Assembly (NCBI GenBank): GCA_001770015.1
Contig: MEQB01000022.1
Coordinates: 90,104-154,103 of the forward strand
Reading direction: 5' to 3'
DNA from: Bdellovibrionales bacterium RIFOXYC1_FULL_37_79
Lineage (GTDB): Bacteria; Bdellovibrionota; Bacteriovoracia; Bacteriovoracales; Bacteriovoracaceae
Length of the DNA: 64,000 nt
The number at the start of each line of letters is the position of its first letter. Within the stretch, counting starts at the first letter, position 1. The translations under genes and the position numbers were made by a program. The notes beneath the pieces are model-generated. The model ran no database searches. It had not been told where the DNA came from and was given only the letters and a program-made list of their open reading frames with translations. Shown piece by piece: positions 1 to 9,423 of this stretch.

Positions 1-1853
1 TTTATCCAATTGATGGTTTCTAATGCCCCTTTATCCCACTTCAAATAGGCGGTCAGTGGGTCCAATGAAAATTGGTCACCCAGCTTATAAAATGCCCCCC
101 CCAGTTGGATTGACCCGGCCACTCCAGTTAGTATGAAAATCAGTAGCAAAAAAGACCATCCCAGATACTTGAAATTTTTTATTTTCCACTGACTTTTCAT
201 TATTCTAACTGGAAGTCGAAGTAAAATCACCGCGGTCATTGCCAACCAAATCCAAACATTATTAAGCGTTTTAAAGATAGTATTGATTCTATCCATGAAA
301 TAAAAATGCTCAGCTAGAAAAATAAACATCAATGCCACCAACAGTAACTTAAAGGAAAAAGTTGCATGGTAAGGCAACTTCCCTCGCAGTGCCCACAAAA
401 CATTTATAATCAGCATCGCTATCAAACAAAACAAACTGACATCTACGGATATCATTTTTTTAGAAATGATTTGAAAAAATATGACCGTGACCAACGTTAT
501 GGGAAATGCCATCCATATATTCAACCGAAAGCTGATTCTTTGTTTATAATTATAAAAAAACAAAAAAAGCATAATAAGAGAGATGATATTAATCCAATTG
601 CCAAGATACAAGTAGTAATTACCAAAATGATTAAGCTGCTCCCAAACAAAACCAAAGTCTATGCTTCCACCTGTCCGGAGCATCTGTAACATAGGCAGAT
701 ACGACACGATCATTAACCCAAACAGCAAAAGCAAAAAAAACAGTAGCTGGTAATTTATATAAATCTGCTTATCTAAAAGCACAAACAAAATAATAACCAC
801 TGAATAAATCAAAAAATCCCACCCATTAAACCCAATCAATGCTCCCCATAAAATTGAAAGTATCAAATAAAACACCCCCTGAAGCATTTTTTTAGATTTT
901 ATATAAGGGTCATTCACTAAAAATAAGCATGAAAGTAATGCAATAGTTAGAGGGTAAGTAAACACATGCGGGTGCAAATCCTTAAAGATAAAAGACCAAA
1001 AAGGAAATTCGGCAAACAATTCCGATTCAAAAACTCTGGCAGAAAACCAAAAATGATCCTTAGGAAAGTTGATCAGGTGGAGATAAAAGGCTGCCCAGTT
1101 AGAGCTACATACCAAAAAAATAGCTCCTCCAATTCCTATCAAACGACTCTTGCTGGCCCATCTAAATAAGCTATAAAGCGCTGTCACCATTAAAGCGGGA
1201 AGTGTAGCGGCTACCACTGTATAACCAATGGTATTAGAAAAATTGAGCATTTTCAAAAAACCCGCATAGCAATAATATCCCCAATAGTAATATTTCATGA
1301 CCACTTCTGGTGACCAATTATCAAAAATCGGAAAATAATCTCTTCTGATTAGATATGAAAGCAAGGATAGATCCATACTCTTTTCGCCCCAACTGGAGTC
1401 GGGATATAAGGAATGCAAAACCAAAAAAACAATAAATATATATTGGAACAGGACCTCTTGAATAAATATTTCTTTAAGAGTGGTCTTATTAAAAATTGGA
1501 ATTTGCATCTTGGAAACGAAATAATGGCCAATAAGTGCCAGCAAAATAAAAAAAATAAACACACTCCATACAAAGCCTGGAGAGAAAAAGAAAATATTTA
1601 ACTGGGGGATAATCCAGATTATATAGGTAAAAATTACCAGAAACAATATTCTTTGGGTTCCCAGCAAAAGACAGGCACGATCTTTCAACAGGCATAAAAA
1701 CCAAGGATGCAATAAATAAGCGCTCCACTGAAACATGAACATCCAAATCATGATTTTTAACATTGTCTCGGCATTTACATTAAAAAAAAATAAATTCAAA
1801 AATAAAAGTAAACATATCGGAATAAAAACACAAAACAGAAAGTACTTTCTCAT
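1..1853 (-). CDS. DUF2298 (YYY-type) multi-pass membrane protein, 3' part beyond window
   Basis: I translated this frame by hand; it stays open from the ATG at 1853 to the left window edge, so at least 617 residues with the C-terminus missing. The protein is very hydrophobic with many predicted membrane segments. Three stretches match what I know of DUF2298: a GEKSMD/YFPIFDNW segment near residue 165, an AEFPFWSFIFKDLHPH segment near 285, and GFNGWDF near 345. Family members are large inner-membrane proteins, some glycosyltransferase-like, of uncertain function. The ATG directly follows the TAA of pyrD with no gap, which implies translational coupling. A run of eight C (95-102) lies in the coding region. 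Confidence 0.8.
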   Translation of the reverse strand, partial: MRKYFLFCVFIPICLLLFLNLFFFNVNAETMLKIMIWMFMFQWSAYLLHPWFLCLLKDRACLLLGTQRILFLVIFTYIIWIIPQLNIFFFSPGFVWSVFIFFILLALIGHYFVSKMQIPIFNKTTLKEIFIQEVLFQYIFIVFLVLHSLYPDSSWGEKSMDLSLLSYLIRRDYFPIFDNWSPEVVMKYYYWGYYCYAGFLKMLNFSNTIGYTVVAATLPALMVTALYSLFRWASKSRLIGIGGAIFLVCSSNWAAFYLHLINFPKDHFWFSARVFESELFAEFPFWSFIFKDLHPHVFTYPLTIALLSCLFLVNDPYIKSKKMLQGVFYLILSILWGALIGFNGWDFLIYSVVIILFVLLDKQIYINYQLLFFLLLLFGLMIVSYLPMLQMLRTGGSIDFGFVWEQLNHFGNYYLYLGNWINIISLIMLFLFFYNYKQRISFRLNIWMAFPITLVTVIFFQIISKKMISVDVSLFCLIAMLIINVLWALRGKLPYHATFSFKLLLVALMFIFLAEHFYFMDRINTIFKTLNNVWIWLAMTAVILLRLPVRIMKSQWKIKNFKYLGWSFLLLIFILTGVAGSIQLGGAFYKLGDQFSLDPLTAYLKWDKGALETINWI

Positions 1854-2909
1854 TTATCTTTGGGCATCCTTTATATTCTCTAGTAATTCATTTAGATTGT
1901 TCATTTTATTTTTTAAAAGAATGCGGTCAATTTCGTTTTTAAATTCCAGTAATATGGATGGACCTTTATAGACAAACGATGTGTAAATTTGAACCAATTT
2001 ACCACCCGCCTTCCAGTGTTCCCATATATCATCAAACGTAGAGATCCCACCCACTGCGATCATTTGCATATGATCGACTTCTTTAATCCTGTCCATCACA
2101 AATTTTCTAACCGTTCTTGATTTATCTCGAAGCAGTTTGCCCGATATCCCACCTTTCCCTCTGGCTTCCATAACTGTGGTGTTGGTGGCTATAATCCCCG
2201 ATAAACCAAATTCTTTTGCCACTTCTATGGTATCTTTCAGATGTTGAAAATCCTGATCAGGTGAAATTTTAAGATATAATGGTTTGGGATTCTTTTTGCG
2301 CCCCCCCTCTAAACCAATAAAAATCTCTTTTAAAAATTCTCTTCCGAGAAGATCCCTAAGACCTGGAGTATTCGGTGACGAAACATTAACCACCAAATAA
2401 TCCACCACTCCGGCAAACTTGTCATAAAGTATCTGGTAATCCTCTGCCGCATTTTCCCGAGAAGTTAATTTATTTTTACCAATATTGACGCCTACAATTT
2501 TCCCATTCTTATTGGCCCCAGCAATATTTTGATAAACCAACTCAGCACCGAGGTTATTAAAACCCATGGCATTTCTTAAACTCTCCTCACCGGGATAACG
2601 CCACAACCTAGGTTTCTCATTACCTATTTGAAATTTGGGGGTGACCGTTCCTATTTCAACTGCCCCAAAATTGAGCTTGGTAAAAAAGCTGATGGCCTTG
2701 CCATTTTCGTCAAAACCGGCAGCAAGTCCTACCGGAAAATCCCAGGTATTACCGTTGATTTCTAACGAATATTTAGAGTTATCACAAGGAAAATTCCAAA
2801 GATGGGCCAACAGGGGAATTTCCTCAAATAGATTCAGCGAAAAATTATGCACAAATTCGGGATCAAACTGAAAAGCAATGGTTTTAAAAACATGATAAAA
2901 CGCACTCAC
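1854..2909 (-). CDS. pyrD: Dihydroorotate dehydrogenase (quinone), class 2
   Basis: 351 residues, the normal length for the membrane-associated class 2 enzyme that oxidises dihydroorotate to orotate with quinone as acceptor (fourth step of pyrimidine synthesis). The active-site segment VNVSSPNTPGLRDLLG (near residue 172) with its catalytic serine, the FMN-binding AAGFDENG near residue 63 and the IATNTT and VGGIST segments are all visible. The N-terminal FYHVFKTIAFQFDPEFVHNF helix is the quinone/membrane-binding extension typical of class 2. It follows a lipoprotein gene by about 21 bp and its TAA abuts the start of the membrane protein gene downstream. Confidence 0.97.
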   Translation of the reverse strand: MSAFYHVFKTIAFQFDPEFVHNFSLNLFEEIPLLAHLWNFPCDNSKYSLEINGNTWDFPVGLAAGFDENGKAISFFTKLNFGAVEIGTVTPKFQIGNEKPRLWRYPGEESLRNAMGFNNLGAELVYQNIAGANKNGKIVGVNIGKNKLTSRENAAEDYQILYDKFAGVVDYLVVNVSSPNTPGLRDLLGREFLKEIFIGLEGGRKKNPKPLYLKISPDQDFQHLKDTIEVAKEFGLSGIIATNTTVMEARGKGGISGKLLRDKSRTVRKFVMDRIKEVDHMQMIAVGGISTFDDIWEHWKAGGKLVQIYTSFVYKGPSILLEFKNEIDRILLKNKMNNLNELLENIKDAQR

Positions 2910-2930
2910 GGCCAGTCCAATCTTTTATGG

Positions 2931-3878
2931 CTAATAAAGCTGTACATAATCCCCCTCAAGTACTGATCCTCCCGAGTGTAGTATGGCCACCGAGCCATCT
3001 TCACCAAAATAATCAATCACCTCAATGGTTCCTTTTACATGGCCTTTACTCACGCCAATCAAGGCACCGGTTTCCGGATCGTATATCTCGGTTCCTTCCG
3101 TCATGACTTTTAAAACATCCCCCACATTAATACCGCTTAATCTTCCGGCATTGATAAATATTTTATTACTGACAATCTTGGCAACCCTTCCAACCCAGTC
3201 ATACTTTGCTGCCACTTCGACCACTTTGGGAATTATTTTTCGAGCGGCAATTTTCGCTGAGTATCTTAGCAAATTCCTGCGATAATCAAGCTGCCCCTCT
3301 CGTTCCGTCCTAAAAAAACGGTAGGTGCTATCATCTGCGTAGCCTTTGACAATTTCCATAAAAATTTCCTTATTGGAACTGATATCAAAGATCCGCACTT
3401 CCAGGCTGGTTTCGGTATAAGCTTTTACTTTTCTAACCAGCCCAATTTCATCAGCCTTTTCTCTAATCCTGGCATCAATAATCCGGCCATACATAACAAA
3501 GTTCACCCCGTTGATTTTGGCCTCTCTGCTCATTTGCACCAATTTCTGCCCCCCCCCAACATAGATTTCTTTGGAGGTTCCAAAGGTTTTATTGGCCACA
3601 TTGTCTAAAATAAATTCTTTGGTACGACCAAGTTCATTGGCCAGTTCCGAAGTTGTAATAATAGCTAAATCGTCACCACCGTAGGGTGCTTCGTTGAAAA
3701 ATGTCAATAGTGCCACTTTTTTTCTAACGTTATCTGAAAACATGGCAGCACTATTTTGATACCCCAGTCCTTTTTTTCCCTCTTCCTTGGTTTTATAGTT
3801 TCTTTTCACCACCGGATTCGAACAAGCACAGACCAAACACAAAAATAATAGAAATATTGAACTGATTTTTTTCGTCAT
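2931..3878 (-). CDS. Lipoprotein with FlgT_C-like C-terminal domain
   Basis: Start chosen at the ATG of MTKKISS (3878), 5 bp after the upstream stop and preceded by GAGTAGG; an upstream start at 3905 would overlap the previous gene by 23 bp and put nine extra residues before the signal. The signal peptide ends in a lipobox LVCAC with Cys19. Residues about 60-170 resemble CsgG/curli-secretion-like folds (VALLTFFNEAP, later NFVMYGRI), and the last 85 residues (VGRVAKIVSNKIFINAG...GINVGDVL...EGDYVQLY) have the pattern of the FlgT C-terminal SH3-like domain. It sits in an apparent operon with an unknown exported protein and pyrD. A nine-C run (3549-3557, GGG codons) lies inside the gene. Function unknown. 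Confidence 0.72.
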   Translation of the reverse strand: MTKKISSIFLLFLCLVCACSNPVVKRNYKTKEEGKKGLGYQNSAAMFSDNVRKKVALLTFFNEAPYGGDDLAIITTSELANELGRTKEFILDNVANKTFGTSKEIYVGGGQKLVQMSREAKINGVNFVMYGRIIDARIREKADEIGLVRKVKAYTETSLEVRIFDISSNKEIFMEIVKGYADDSTYRFFRTEREGQLDYRRNLLRYSAKIAARKIIPKVVEVAAKYDWVGRVAKIVSNKIFINAGRLSGINVGDVLKVMTEGTEIYDPETGALIGVSKGHVKGTIEVIDYFGEDGSVAILHSGGSVLEGDYVQLY

Positions 3879-3882
3879 AATT

Positions 3883-5298
3883 TTACCTACTCTTAGTTTC
3901 ACCACTATCCTCTTGCGAAATAGTAATCAGTTTTAAAACATAGGGATTATCATCATCGACAAAAGTTATTAACTTGGAAGTACCAATTTTACTATTTTTA
4001 AGTCCAGATAAAAATTTTTTCACATCCTCCGTCGCTCCTTGATAAGAAAGAAGAATCTGGCCTTTGTCACCAGCATACGATTCCAAGGTCGGTCGTAGCT
4101 GAAAGCGTACCCCTTTATTCACCAATTCTTCGTTGAAAGAAAGAATGTCCTTTACGGATGAGATGTTTTGCAACTCCAGCACCAGCTTGTTTTCGTCATT
4201 GACCAGGGAGCTGATTTTTTTTGACTGGGAAGTTAGGTTACTAAGCGGAAGATTATAGGTATAGCTGGCGATGGATGAAGCAAAATCATTTATTTCATCC
4301 ATAAAATATGATTTTTTCTCTGTGGGAAAATCATAGTGTCCAACGATCTCTCCTGACATTAGATCCTTGATGATATAATAGCCCGAATACTCAAATTCTT
4401 TTTTGTTCAACATTTTATTATCTTGTAATTTTTTGATTCCAATCGAAAAATTGATCCATACTGAATTACTTGAGACTTTAATGCTTTCCTTGCCACTAGT
4501 GACCGTCTGTTCCTGGGCATTTTTGGACATGGATTTCGATACGGACAGCGATACAGAAGAACTATCGTTACCCGTGGTGGACTTAATTTTTTCCAGATCA
4601 CTTATCGACAAATCACTGACTACATAAACTCCCTTAAAAAATCTTCCCCAATTGGCAAACAACCATTTCATCCAGGAATCTTTTAATGAATCACTAAAAT
4701 CGGTCTCCGTCTTGACTCCCAGTTCACTCCACGTCAAGTCAGTAAGTTTCACTTGCGTACTCACCAGCATCTGCTCAATCGTCCTTTTTTGATTGGAATC
4801 GGTGTACTTATAGTAGAGATCACCCAGCGCTCCTGGATCAACCTTACCCGTAATGTTTATAAACCGTGAGTTGGGATATTGGGTAGAACGGCTCATCTTT
4901 AAAATGGAATAAGAGACAATCAATCGGTCAAGTGAACCAAACTCCCTTTTACTCACCAGTCTTTTCATGCGTAATTTTTTTTCAAACTCATCTTTGCTGT
5001 CACCTTGTCCGGAATCCGTGGTCTTTTTCAATGCCTCAGCAGTTGCTTCAAAGCTTTTTTCAAAATCCAAATCAAATTTCTCCCAGAACATTTTAGAATC
5101 AAGTCCCATGCAATTCATTTTTTGGGTTATCAAATTCCTATAGGCATCAAAGAGTAACTCTTTTTTTACCAGATCGAGCGAATCCTCATCCTTGGAAGAA
5201 AATCTTCCTTCCGCTTCCAATTTATCACAATCCTGTGCTGGTAGATAAGAACCGGTAAAAATCATGATAATTGCAACCAAGACACTTATATTGGCCAT
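3883..5298 (-). CDS. Exported protein of unknown function
   Basis: About 471 residues. The start is taken as ATG of MANISVLV (5298), because GGAG lies 6 bp upstream; a TTG at 5310 is also in frame. An N-terminal signal peptide ending near SYLPAQ is followed by a soluble domain with a serine-rich, charged middle (near residues 245-265) and a C-terminal portion (near 375-460) that alternates hydrophobic and charged residues and could be a small alpha/beta domain. I do not recognise a family. It lies 65 bp downstream of dnaE and 5 bp before the lipoprotein gene, so the three genes may share a transcript and the two exported proteins may act together, possibly as a paired envelope component. Confidence 0.65.
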   Translation of the reverse strand: MANISVLVAIIMIFTGSYLPAQDCDKLEAEGRFSSKDEDSLDLVKKELLFDAYRNLITQKMNCMGLDSKMFWEKFDLDFEKSFEATAEALKKTTDSGQGDSKDEFEKKLRMKRLVSKREFGSLDRLIVSYSILKMSRSTQYPNSRFINITGKVDPGALGDLYYKYTDSNQKRTIEQMLVSTQVKLTDLTWSELGVKTETDFSDSLKDSWMKWLFANWGRFFKGVYVVSDLSISDLEKIKSTTGNDSSSVSLSVSKSMSKNAQEQTVTSGKESIKVSSNSVWINFSIGIKKLQDNKMLNKKEFEYSGYYIIKDLMSGEIVGHYDFPTEKKSYFMDEINDFASSIASYTYNLPLSNLTSQSKKISSLVNDENKLVLELQNISSVKDILSFNEELVNKGVRFQLRPTLESYAGDKGQILLSYQGATEDVKKFLSGLKNSKIGTSKLITFVDDDNPYVLKLITISQEDSGETKSR

Positions 5299-5363
5299 AT
5301 TTTTCTCCAATCAATAATACTAACCGTTAACAATTATAGACTAACTTACCAGATTAACCAATA

Positions 5364-8300
5364 TTAGTTAGCACCATTATCCACAATAAAATGCACACAA
5401 TCACTTTGGAAAATTTCATTAATTTTTGATGCCATCTGGAGGGAAGGATTCACCAGGAACTCCTGCCCCAGTGAAAGCCTCGCTACCCCGACCCCGTTAT
5501 CAAAAATTATTCTAAGAGGGGTTGTGCCGCGATGGCCCAAGATCGCCTGTTTTAATCTTTTTAACTTCCATTGATTGGTGTCTTTTAATGTGACCTTTAT
5601 TTCCACGCCCGTGATACGTTCATCCACTTCGTTTTGCAGTTTCATAATTTTTTCAGGAAAAAGCTTGCGGGGATTTTCCGACAACTTTACCTTGCCTTTC
5701 ATTAAAAGCGGACCATCGTTATTTAAAAGTGCCTGGGCCTCCTCAAAGACTTTGGGAAAAACCACACATTCAATTTTTCCGCTTAAATCCTCCAGCACCG
5801 CAAAACACATTTTTTCCTGTTTCTTTTTCGTAATGATCGTTTTAATGGGTGAGGAAATCACCCCTGCCAAGGTTATACTCCTCTCGTTATCTCCCAATAT
5901 CTCCTGTACATCCGCGATTTTCATGGAACTCATCTGGGCAATTAAATTGGCATATTGATCAAGCGGGTGGCCTGACACATAAATGCCCAATAATTCCATT
6001 TCCTTTTGCAGTTTTTCCTTATCTTTAAAATCTTGCACATACTCAATGTTGATACTACTTTCCTGTTTGGAATCATCCTGAAGCTCCATCCCGATTTCAA
6101 ATAAATTGCCCTGTCCGGAATTCTTTTCTTCCTGTCTTTTTTGACAATAGCCTGTAATTAACTCCAGATTTTGGAGCAGGGTTTTTCGATTTATTTTTTC
6201 ACATTGATCAAAAGCTCCCACCAGTATGAGGGATTCGATGATTCTCTTATTGATGAGTTTTAAATTGATTCGATTACAAAAATCAATAAATCCCATATAG
6301 GGCCCGTTTTCGGTTCTTTCTCGAATGATTTCATTGACCGCGCCTTCACCCACATTCTTAACGGCACCCATGCCAAACCGGATATTGCCATCCACCACGT
6401 TAAAGGGCCAAAGTGATTCATTTATATCTGGGGGAAAAACATTAATTCCATATTTTTTGGCGTTATTAATATAGAGGGTAACCTTGTCGGTGTTGGTTAG
6501 TTCAGTACTAAGTAGGGCCGCAAAAAATTCTGCAGGATAATAATATTTTAAAAAGGCCGTCTGGTAGGCAATCACCGCGTAAGCCACCGCATGGGATTTG
6601 TTAAATCCATATTCCGCAAATTTGGCAATTTTATTATAAAGTTCCAACGCTTTCTCTGGATTAAATCCTCTCTCTTTGGCACCATTGACAAAAATATTTT
6701 GATGCCTTTCCATTTCGGATAATTTCTTTTTCCCCATCGCTCTTCTAAGCATATCCGCCTGGCCCAGACTGTAGCCAGAAAGGGTCCGGGCTATATTCAT
6801 GACCTGCTCTTGATAAATAATACCTCCGTAAGTATCCTTTAAAATCGGCTCCAATTCTGGAAACGGGTATTCCAAAAGTTTCTTTCCATGCTTGGTATCA
6901 ATAAAATCATCCACCATCCCTGAATCAAGCGGGCCTGGACGATAGAGGGCATTGATGGCCGTCACTTCCTCGATATTTTCCGGTTTAAGTCGTTTACAAA
7001 GATCAATCATCCCACTACTTTCCAGCTGGAAAACACCAACCGTCTCCCCCTTAGAGATAAAATCAAAAACTTGCTTGTCATCCATATCAATATTTTCAAT
7101 ATCAAAATCTGGATCTTTGTCTCTTCTGATCATCTTGACCGCATTACTTAAGACCGTAAGGGTTTTAAGCCCGAGAAAGTCAAACTTAACCAGGCCAATG
7201 GTTTCCGAAAAATCCTTGTCAAATTGAATAACCCGCTCGCCCTCTTTACCTTTCATAAGTGGGCAGTAGTTAACCACCGGCTCGTTGGTAATAATAACAC
7301 CGGCGGCATGAACCGAAGCATGACGGAGTAATCCCTCGAGTCTTTTGGATATATTAAAAATCTGACGTATTTTAGGATCTGCTTCAATTAATTCATTAAG
7401 CTTGGGTTCCATCTCCAACGCTTTGACGATCGTCATTTTGGGATCTTCAGGGATGAGTTTGGATATGAAATCAGACTCCTGGTAAGGAAGATCATAAACT
7501 CTGGCAACATCCTTGATGGCAGCCTTGGCCTTTAATTTCCCAAAGGTCACAATCTGGGCAACCCGGTCTTCACCATATTTTTTAGTAACGTAGTCGATGA
7601 CCTCTCCCCTGCGGTCCTGACAAAAATCGATATCAAAGTCAGGCATGCTGACCCGCTCGGGGTTGATAAACCTTTCAAACAGGAGATTATATTTTATGGG
7701 ATCAATATTGGTAATGAGCAGGCTGTACGCCACAATAGATCCGGCCCCAGAACCTCTTCCTGGCCCCACTGGAATTCCTTTCGATATAGACCATTTGATA
7801 AAATCTTGCACCACCAAAAAATAACCCGCAAATCCCATTTTGCTGATCATCACTATTTCTTCTTCCAGGCGCTTTCGATAGCCTGGTTTGATAACCGTTT
7901 CAAAATCTTCCTGAAGCCTTAATTTTGAAAAGTGTGGGCCATTAAAGCGTGCTTCCAATCCTTCCCTGGAAAGTCTGGCAAAATATTCATCGGTCGTCTC
8001 ACTGGTTTCAATTGGGTACGCAGGCAAATGATAAATCTGGTGCCCTTTCTCATCTGTCCAGGATAATTCCACGTTGCAAAGATTCGCAATTTTCAAAGTA
8101 TTGTCACAAGCTTCGGGGTAATCCTTGAATGATGCTCTCATTTCATCTGGGGACTTGAAATAAAACTCGTTAGAAGAAAGCTTCATTCTTTTTTCATCGC
8201 TTAAAGTTTTACCGGTTTGAATGCATAATAAAACTTCTTGAGCAGCCGCATCTTCTTTGGTGAGGTAATGACAATCGTTGGTGGCGACCAGCTCAAGCTT

Positions 8301-8960
8301 ATGTTCCTTGGCGTATTTAATAATTTTTAGATTCGCTTTGGTCTGCTCCGGCATACCATTTTCCTGGATTTCCAAATAAAAATCTTCCTGGAAAATATCC
8401 CGCAACTTTTCTATCGCCTTGAAAGCCTTGTTATCTTGATCAGTGAAAAAATTATATCCCACTTCACCCTTAAGACAGGCCGATAAACAGATAATCCCCT
8501 CACTATATTTTTTTAAAACTTCATAATCCGCACGGGGCTTATAATAAAAACCATCCAGGTAAGCATCGGTTATAATTTTGCATAAATTTTTATAACCGAC
8601 ATTATTTTTACAAAGCAAAACCAAATGATGAATCATATGCTTTGATTCAACCTCATCCTGGGATTCCACGGTCTCGGTTTTAGTCTGGGTCACGCCACGA
8701 TCAAAACGGCTACCAGAAGTCACATAGATCTCACAACCAAGAATTGGTTTTAAACCATTTTTCTTGGCCTTTAGATAAAAATCAATTGCACCAAACATAT
8801 TACCGTGATCAGACATACAAACGGCAGGCATATTGAATTCCTTGGCCTTGCTCATCAAATCGTCTAGACGAATGGCCCCATCAAGCAGTGAGTAAGCAGT
8901 ATGTAAATGCAAATGAACAAAAGAATTTTGAAATCCATCGAGAGTTGCGCCCTCTGCCAT
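5364..8960 (-). CDS. dnaE: DNA polymerase III alpha subunit
   Basis: 1198 residues, full length for the DnaE1 group of replicative polymerases. In order: an N-terminal PHP domain (FVHLHLHTAYSLLDG, residues about 14-28), the C-family polymerase core with the catalytic aspartates in PDFDIDFCQDRRGE near residue 437 and GPGRGSGAGS just before it, the fingers with YRPGPL and GGIIYQEQVM, a helix-hairpin-helix region, and a C-terminal OB fold (ITKKKQEKMCFAVLEDLSG, near residue 1040). It is the catalytic subunit of the replicative holoenzyme. A short 79 bp gap separates it from the genes upstream. No split or intein is seen. Confidence 0.98.
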   Translation of the reverse strand: MAEGATLDGFQNSFVHLHLHTAYSLLDGAIRLDDLMSKAKEFNMPAVCMSDHGNMFGAIDFYLKAKKNGLKPILGCEIYVTSGSRFDRGVTQTKTETVESQDEVESKHMIHHLVLLCKNNVGYKNLCKIITDAYLDGFYYKPRADYEVLKKYSEGIICLSACLKGEVGYNFFTDQDNKAFKAIEKLRDIFQEDFYLEIQENGMPEQTKANLKIIKYAKEHKLELVATNDCHYLTKEDAAAQEVLLCIQTGKTLSDEKRMKLSSNEFYFKSPDEMRASFKDYPEACDNTLKIANLCNVELSWTDEKGHQIYHLPAYPIETSETTDEYFARLSREGLEARFNGPHFSKLRLQEDFETVIKPGYRKRLEEEIVMISKMGFAGYFLVVQDFIKWSISKGIPVGPGRGSGAGSIVAYSLLITNIDPIKYNLLFERFINPERVSMPDFDIDFCQDRRGEVIDYVTKKYGEDRVAQIVTFGKLKAKAAIKDVARVYDLPYQESDFISKLIPEDPKMTIVKALEMEPKLNELIEADPKIRQIFNISKRLEGLLRHASVHAAGVIITNEPVVNYCPLMKGKEGERVIQFDKDFSETIGLVKFDFLGLKTLTVLSNAVKMIRRDKDPDFDIENIDMDDKQVFDFISKGETVGVFQLESSGMIDLCKRLKPENIEEVTAINALYRPGPLDSGMVDDFIDTKHGKKLLEYPFPELEPILKDTYGGIIYQEQVMNIARTLSGYSLGQADMLRRAMGKKKLSEMERHQNIFVNGAKERGFNPEKALELYNKIAKFAEYGFNKSHAVAYAVIAYQTAFLKYYYPAEFFAALLSTELTNTDKVTLYINNAKKYGINVFPPDINESLWPFNVVDGNIRFGMGAVKNVGEGAVNEIIRERTENGPYMGFIDFCNRINLKLINKRIIESLILVGAFDQCEKINRKTLLQNLELITGYCQKRQEEKNSGQGNLFEIGMELQDDSKQESSINIEYVQDFKDKEKLQKEMELLGIYVSGHPLDQYANLIAQMSSMKIADVQEILGDNERSITLAGVISSPIKTIITKKKQEKMCFAVLEDLSGKIECVVFPKVFEEAQALLNNDGPLLMKGKVKLSENPRKLFPEKIMKLQNEVDERITGVEIKVTLKDTNQWKLKRLKQAILGHRGTTPLRIIFDNGVGVARLSLGQEFLVNPSLQMASKINEIFQSDCVHFIVDNGAN

Positions 8961-9039
8961 AAAATACCTTTGTAAACGTCACTAGGACCTTCTTTAAATC
9001 ATTTTTTAGCGATTTTGTCTAGAAGATGCACAGAGTTAA

Positions 9040-9423
9040 TCAAGGTGATAAGCGCCTTTTTAAACCATCCATTAACGTTTGGGCATATTGATCATTTTTA
9101 CAGGCATAATACGTTAAATCACTCACCGTCAATTTTGACTGCCAAGCTTTTTCACATCCACCGGGATAGTTCACATACATTTTTTTATAGGCCTTTATGC
9201 ATTTTAATTCCAAATTATCCACTGTGGGTTTTTGCAGCTCACTTTGCGTGGATTGGTTATCTATTCTTTTAATAAGAAGATATTTTTGACTATAAGTTTG
9301 AGTTATCTCATATTTTTCGTTTGCCCTATTTTTGATTTCCAAAAGTATAATCTGCCTGTCGTTTGCAGCAAAGCCCAAGTTTTTGAAAATCAAAAATACT
9401 AATATAAATACAACTGACTTCAT
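9040..9423 (-). CDS. Small exported protein, translationally coupled to M13-like protease
   Basis: 127 residues from the ATG at 9423, which overlaps the upstream TGA in an ATGA arrangement and is preceded by a perfect AGGAGG at ideal spacing; this decides the start. A signal peptide (MKSVVFILVFLIFKNLGFA) is followed by a mature part of about 108 residues with three cysteines (CIKAYKK, GGCEKAW, YYACKND) and a four-helix-like composition. I do not recognise the family. Coupling to the metalloprotease gene suggests that it acts with it, for example as an inhibitor, chaperone or substrate; that is inference only. Confidence 0.65.
   Translation of the reverse strand: MKSVVFILVFLIFKNLGFAANDRQIILLEIKNRANEKYEITQTYSQKYLLIKRIDNQSTQSELQKPTVDNLELKCIKAYKKMYVNYPGGCEKAWQSKLTVSDLTYYACKNDQYAQTLMDGLKRRLSP

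Noticed and set aside
366..1169. Open frames on the plus strand and short minus frames at 1349-1746
   Set aside because: They are shadows of the DUF2298 gene, whose frame is continuous from 1853 to the edge and contains the family motifs.
5378..5386. TTATCCACA (DnaA-box consensus) near the end of dnaE
   Set aside because: It lies within coding sequence and stands alone; no cluster indicates an origin.
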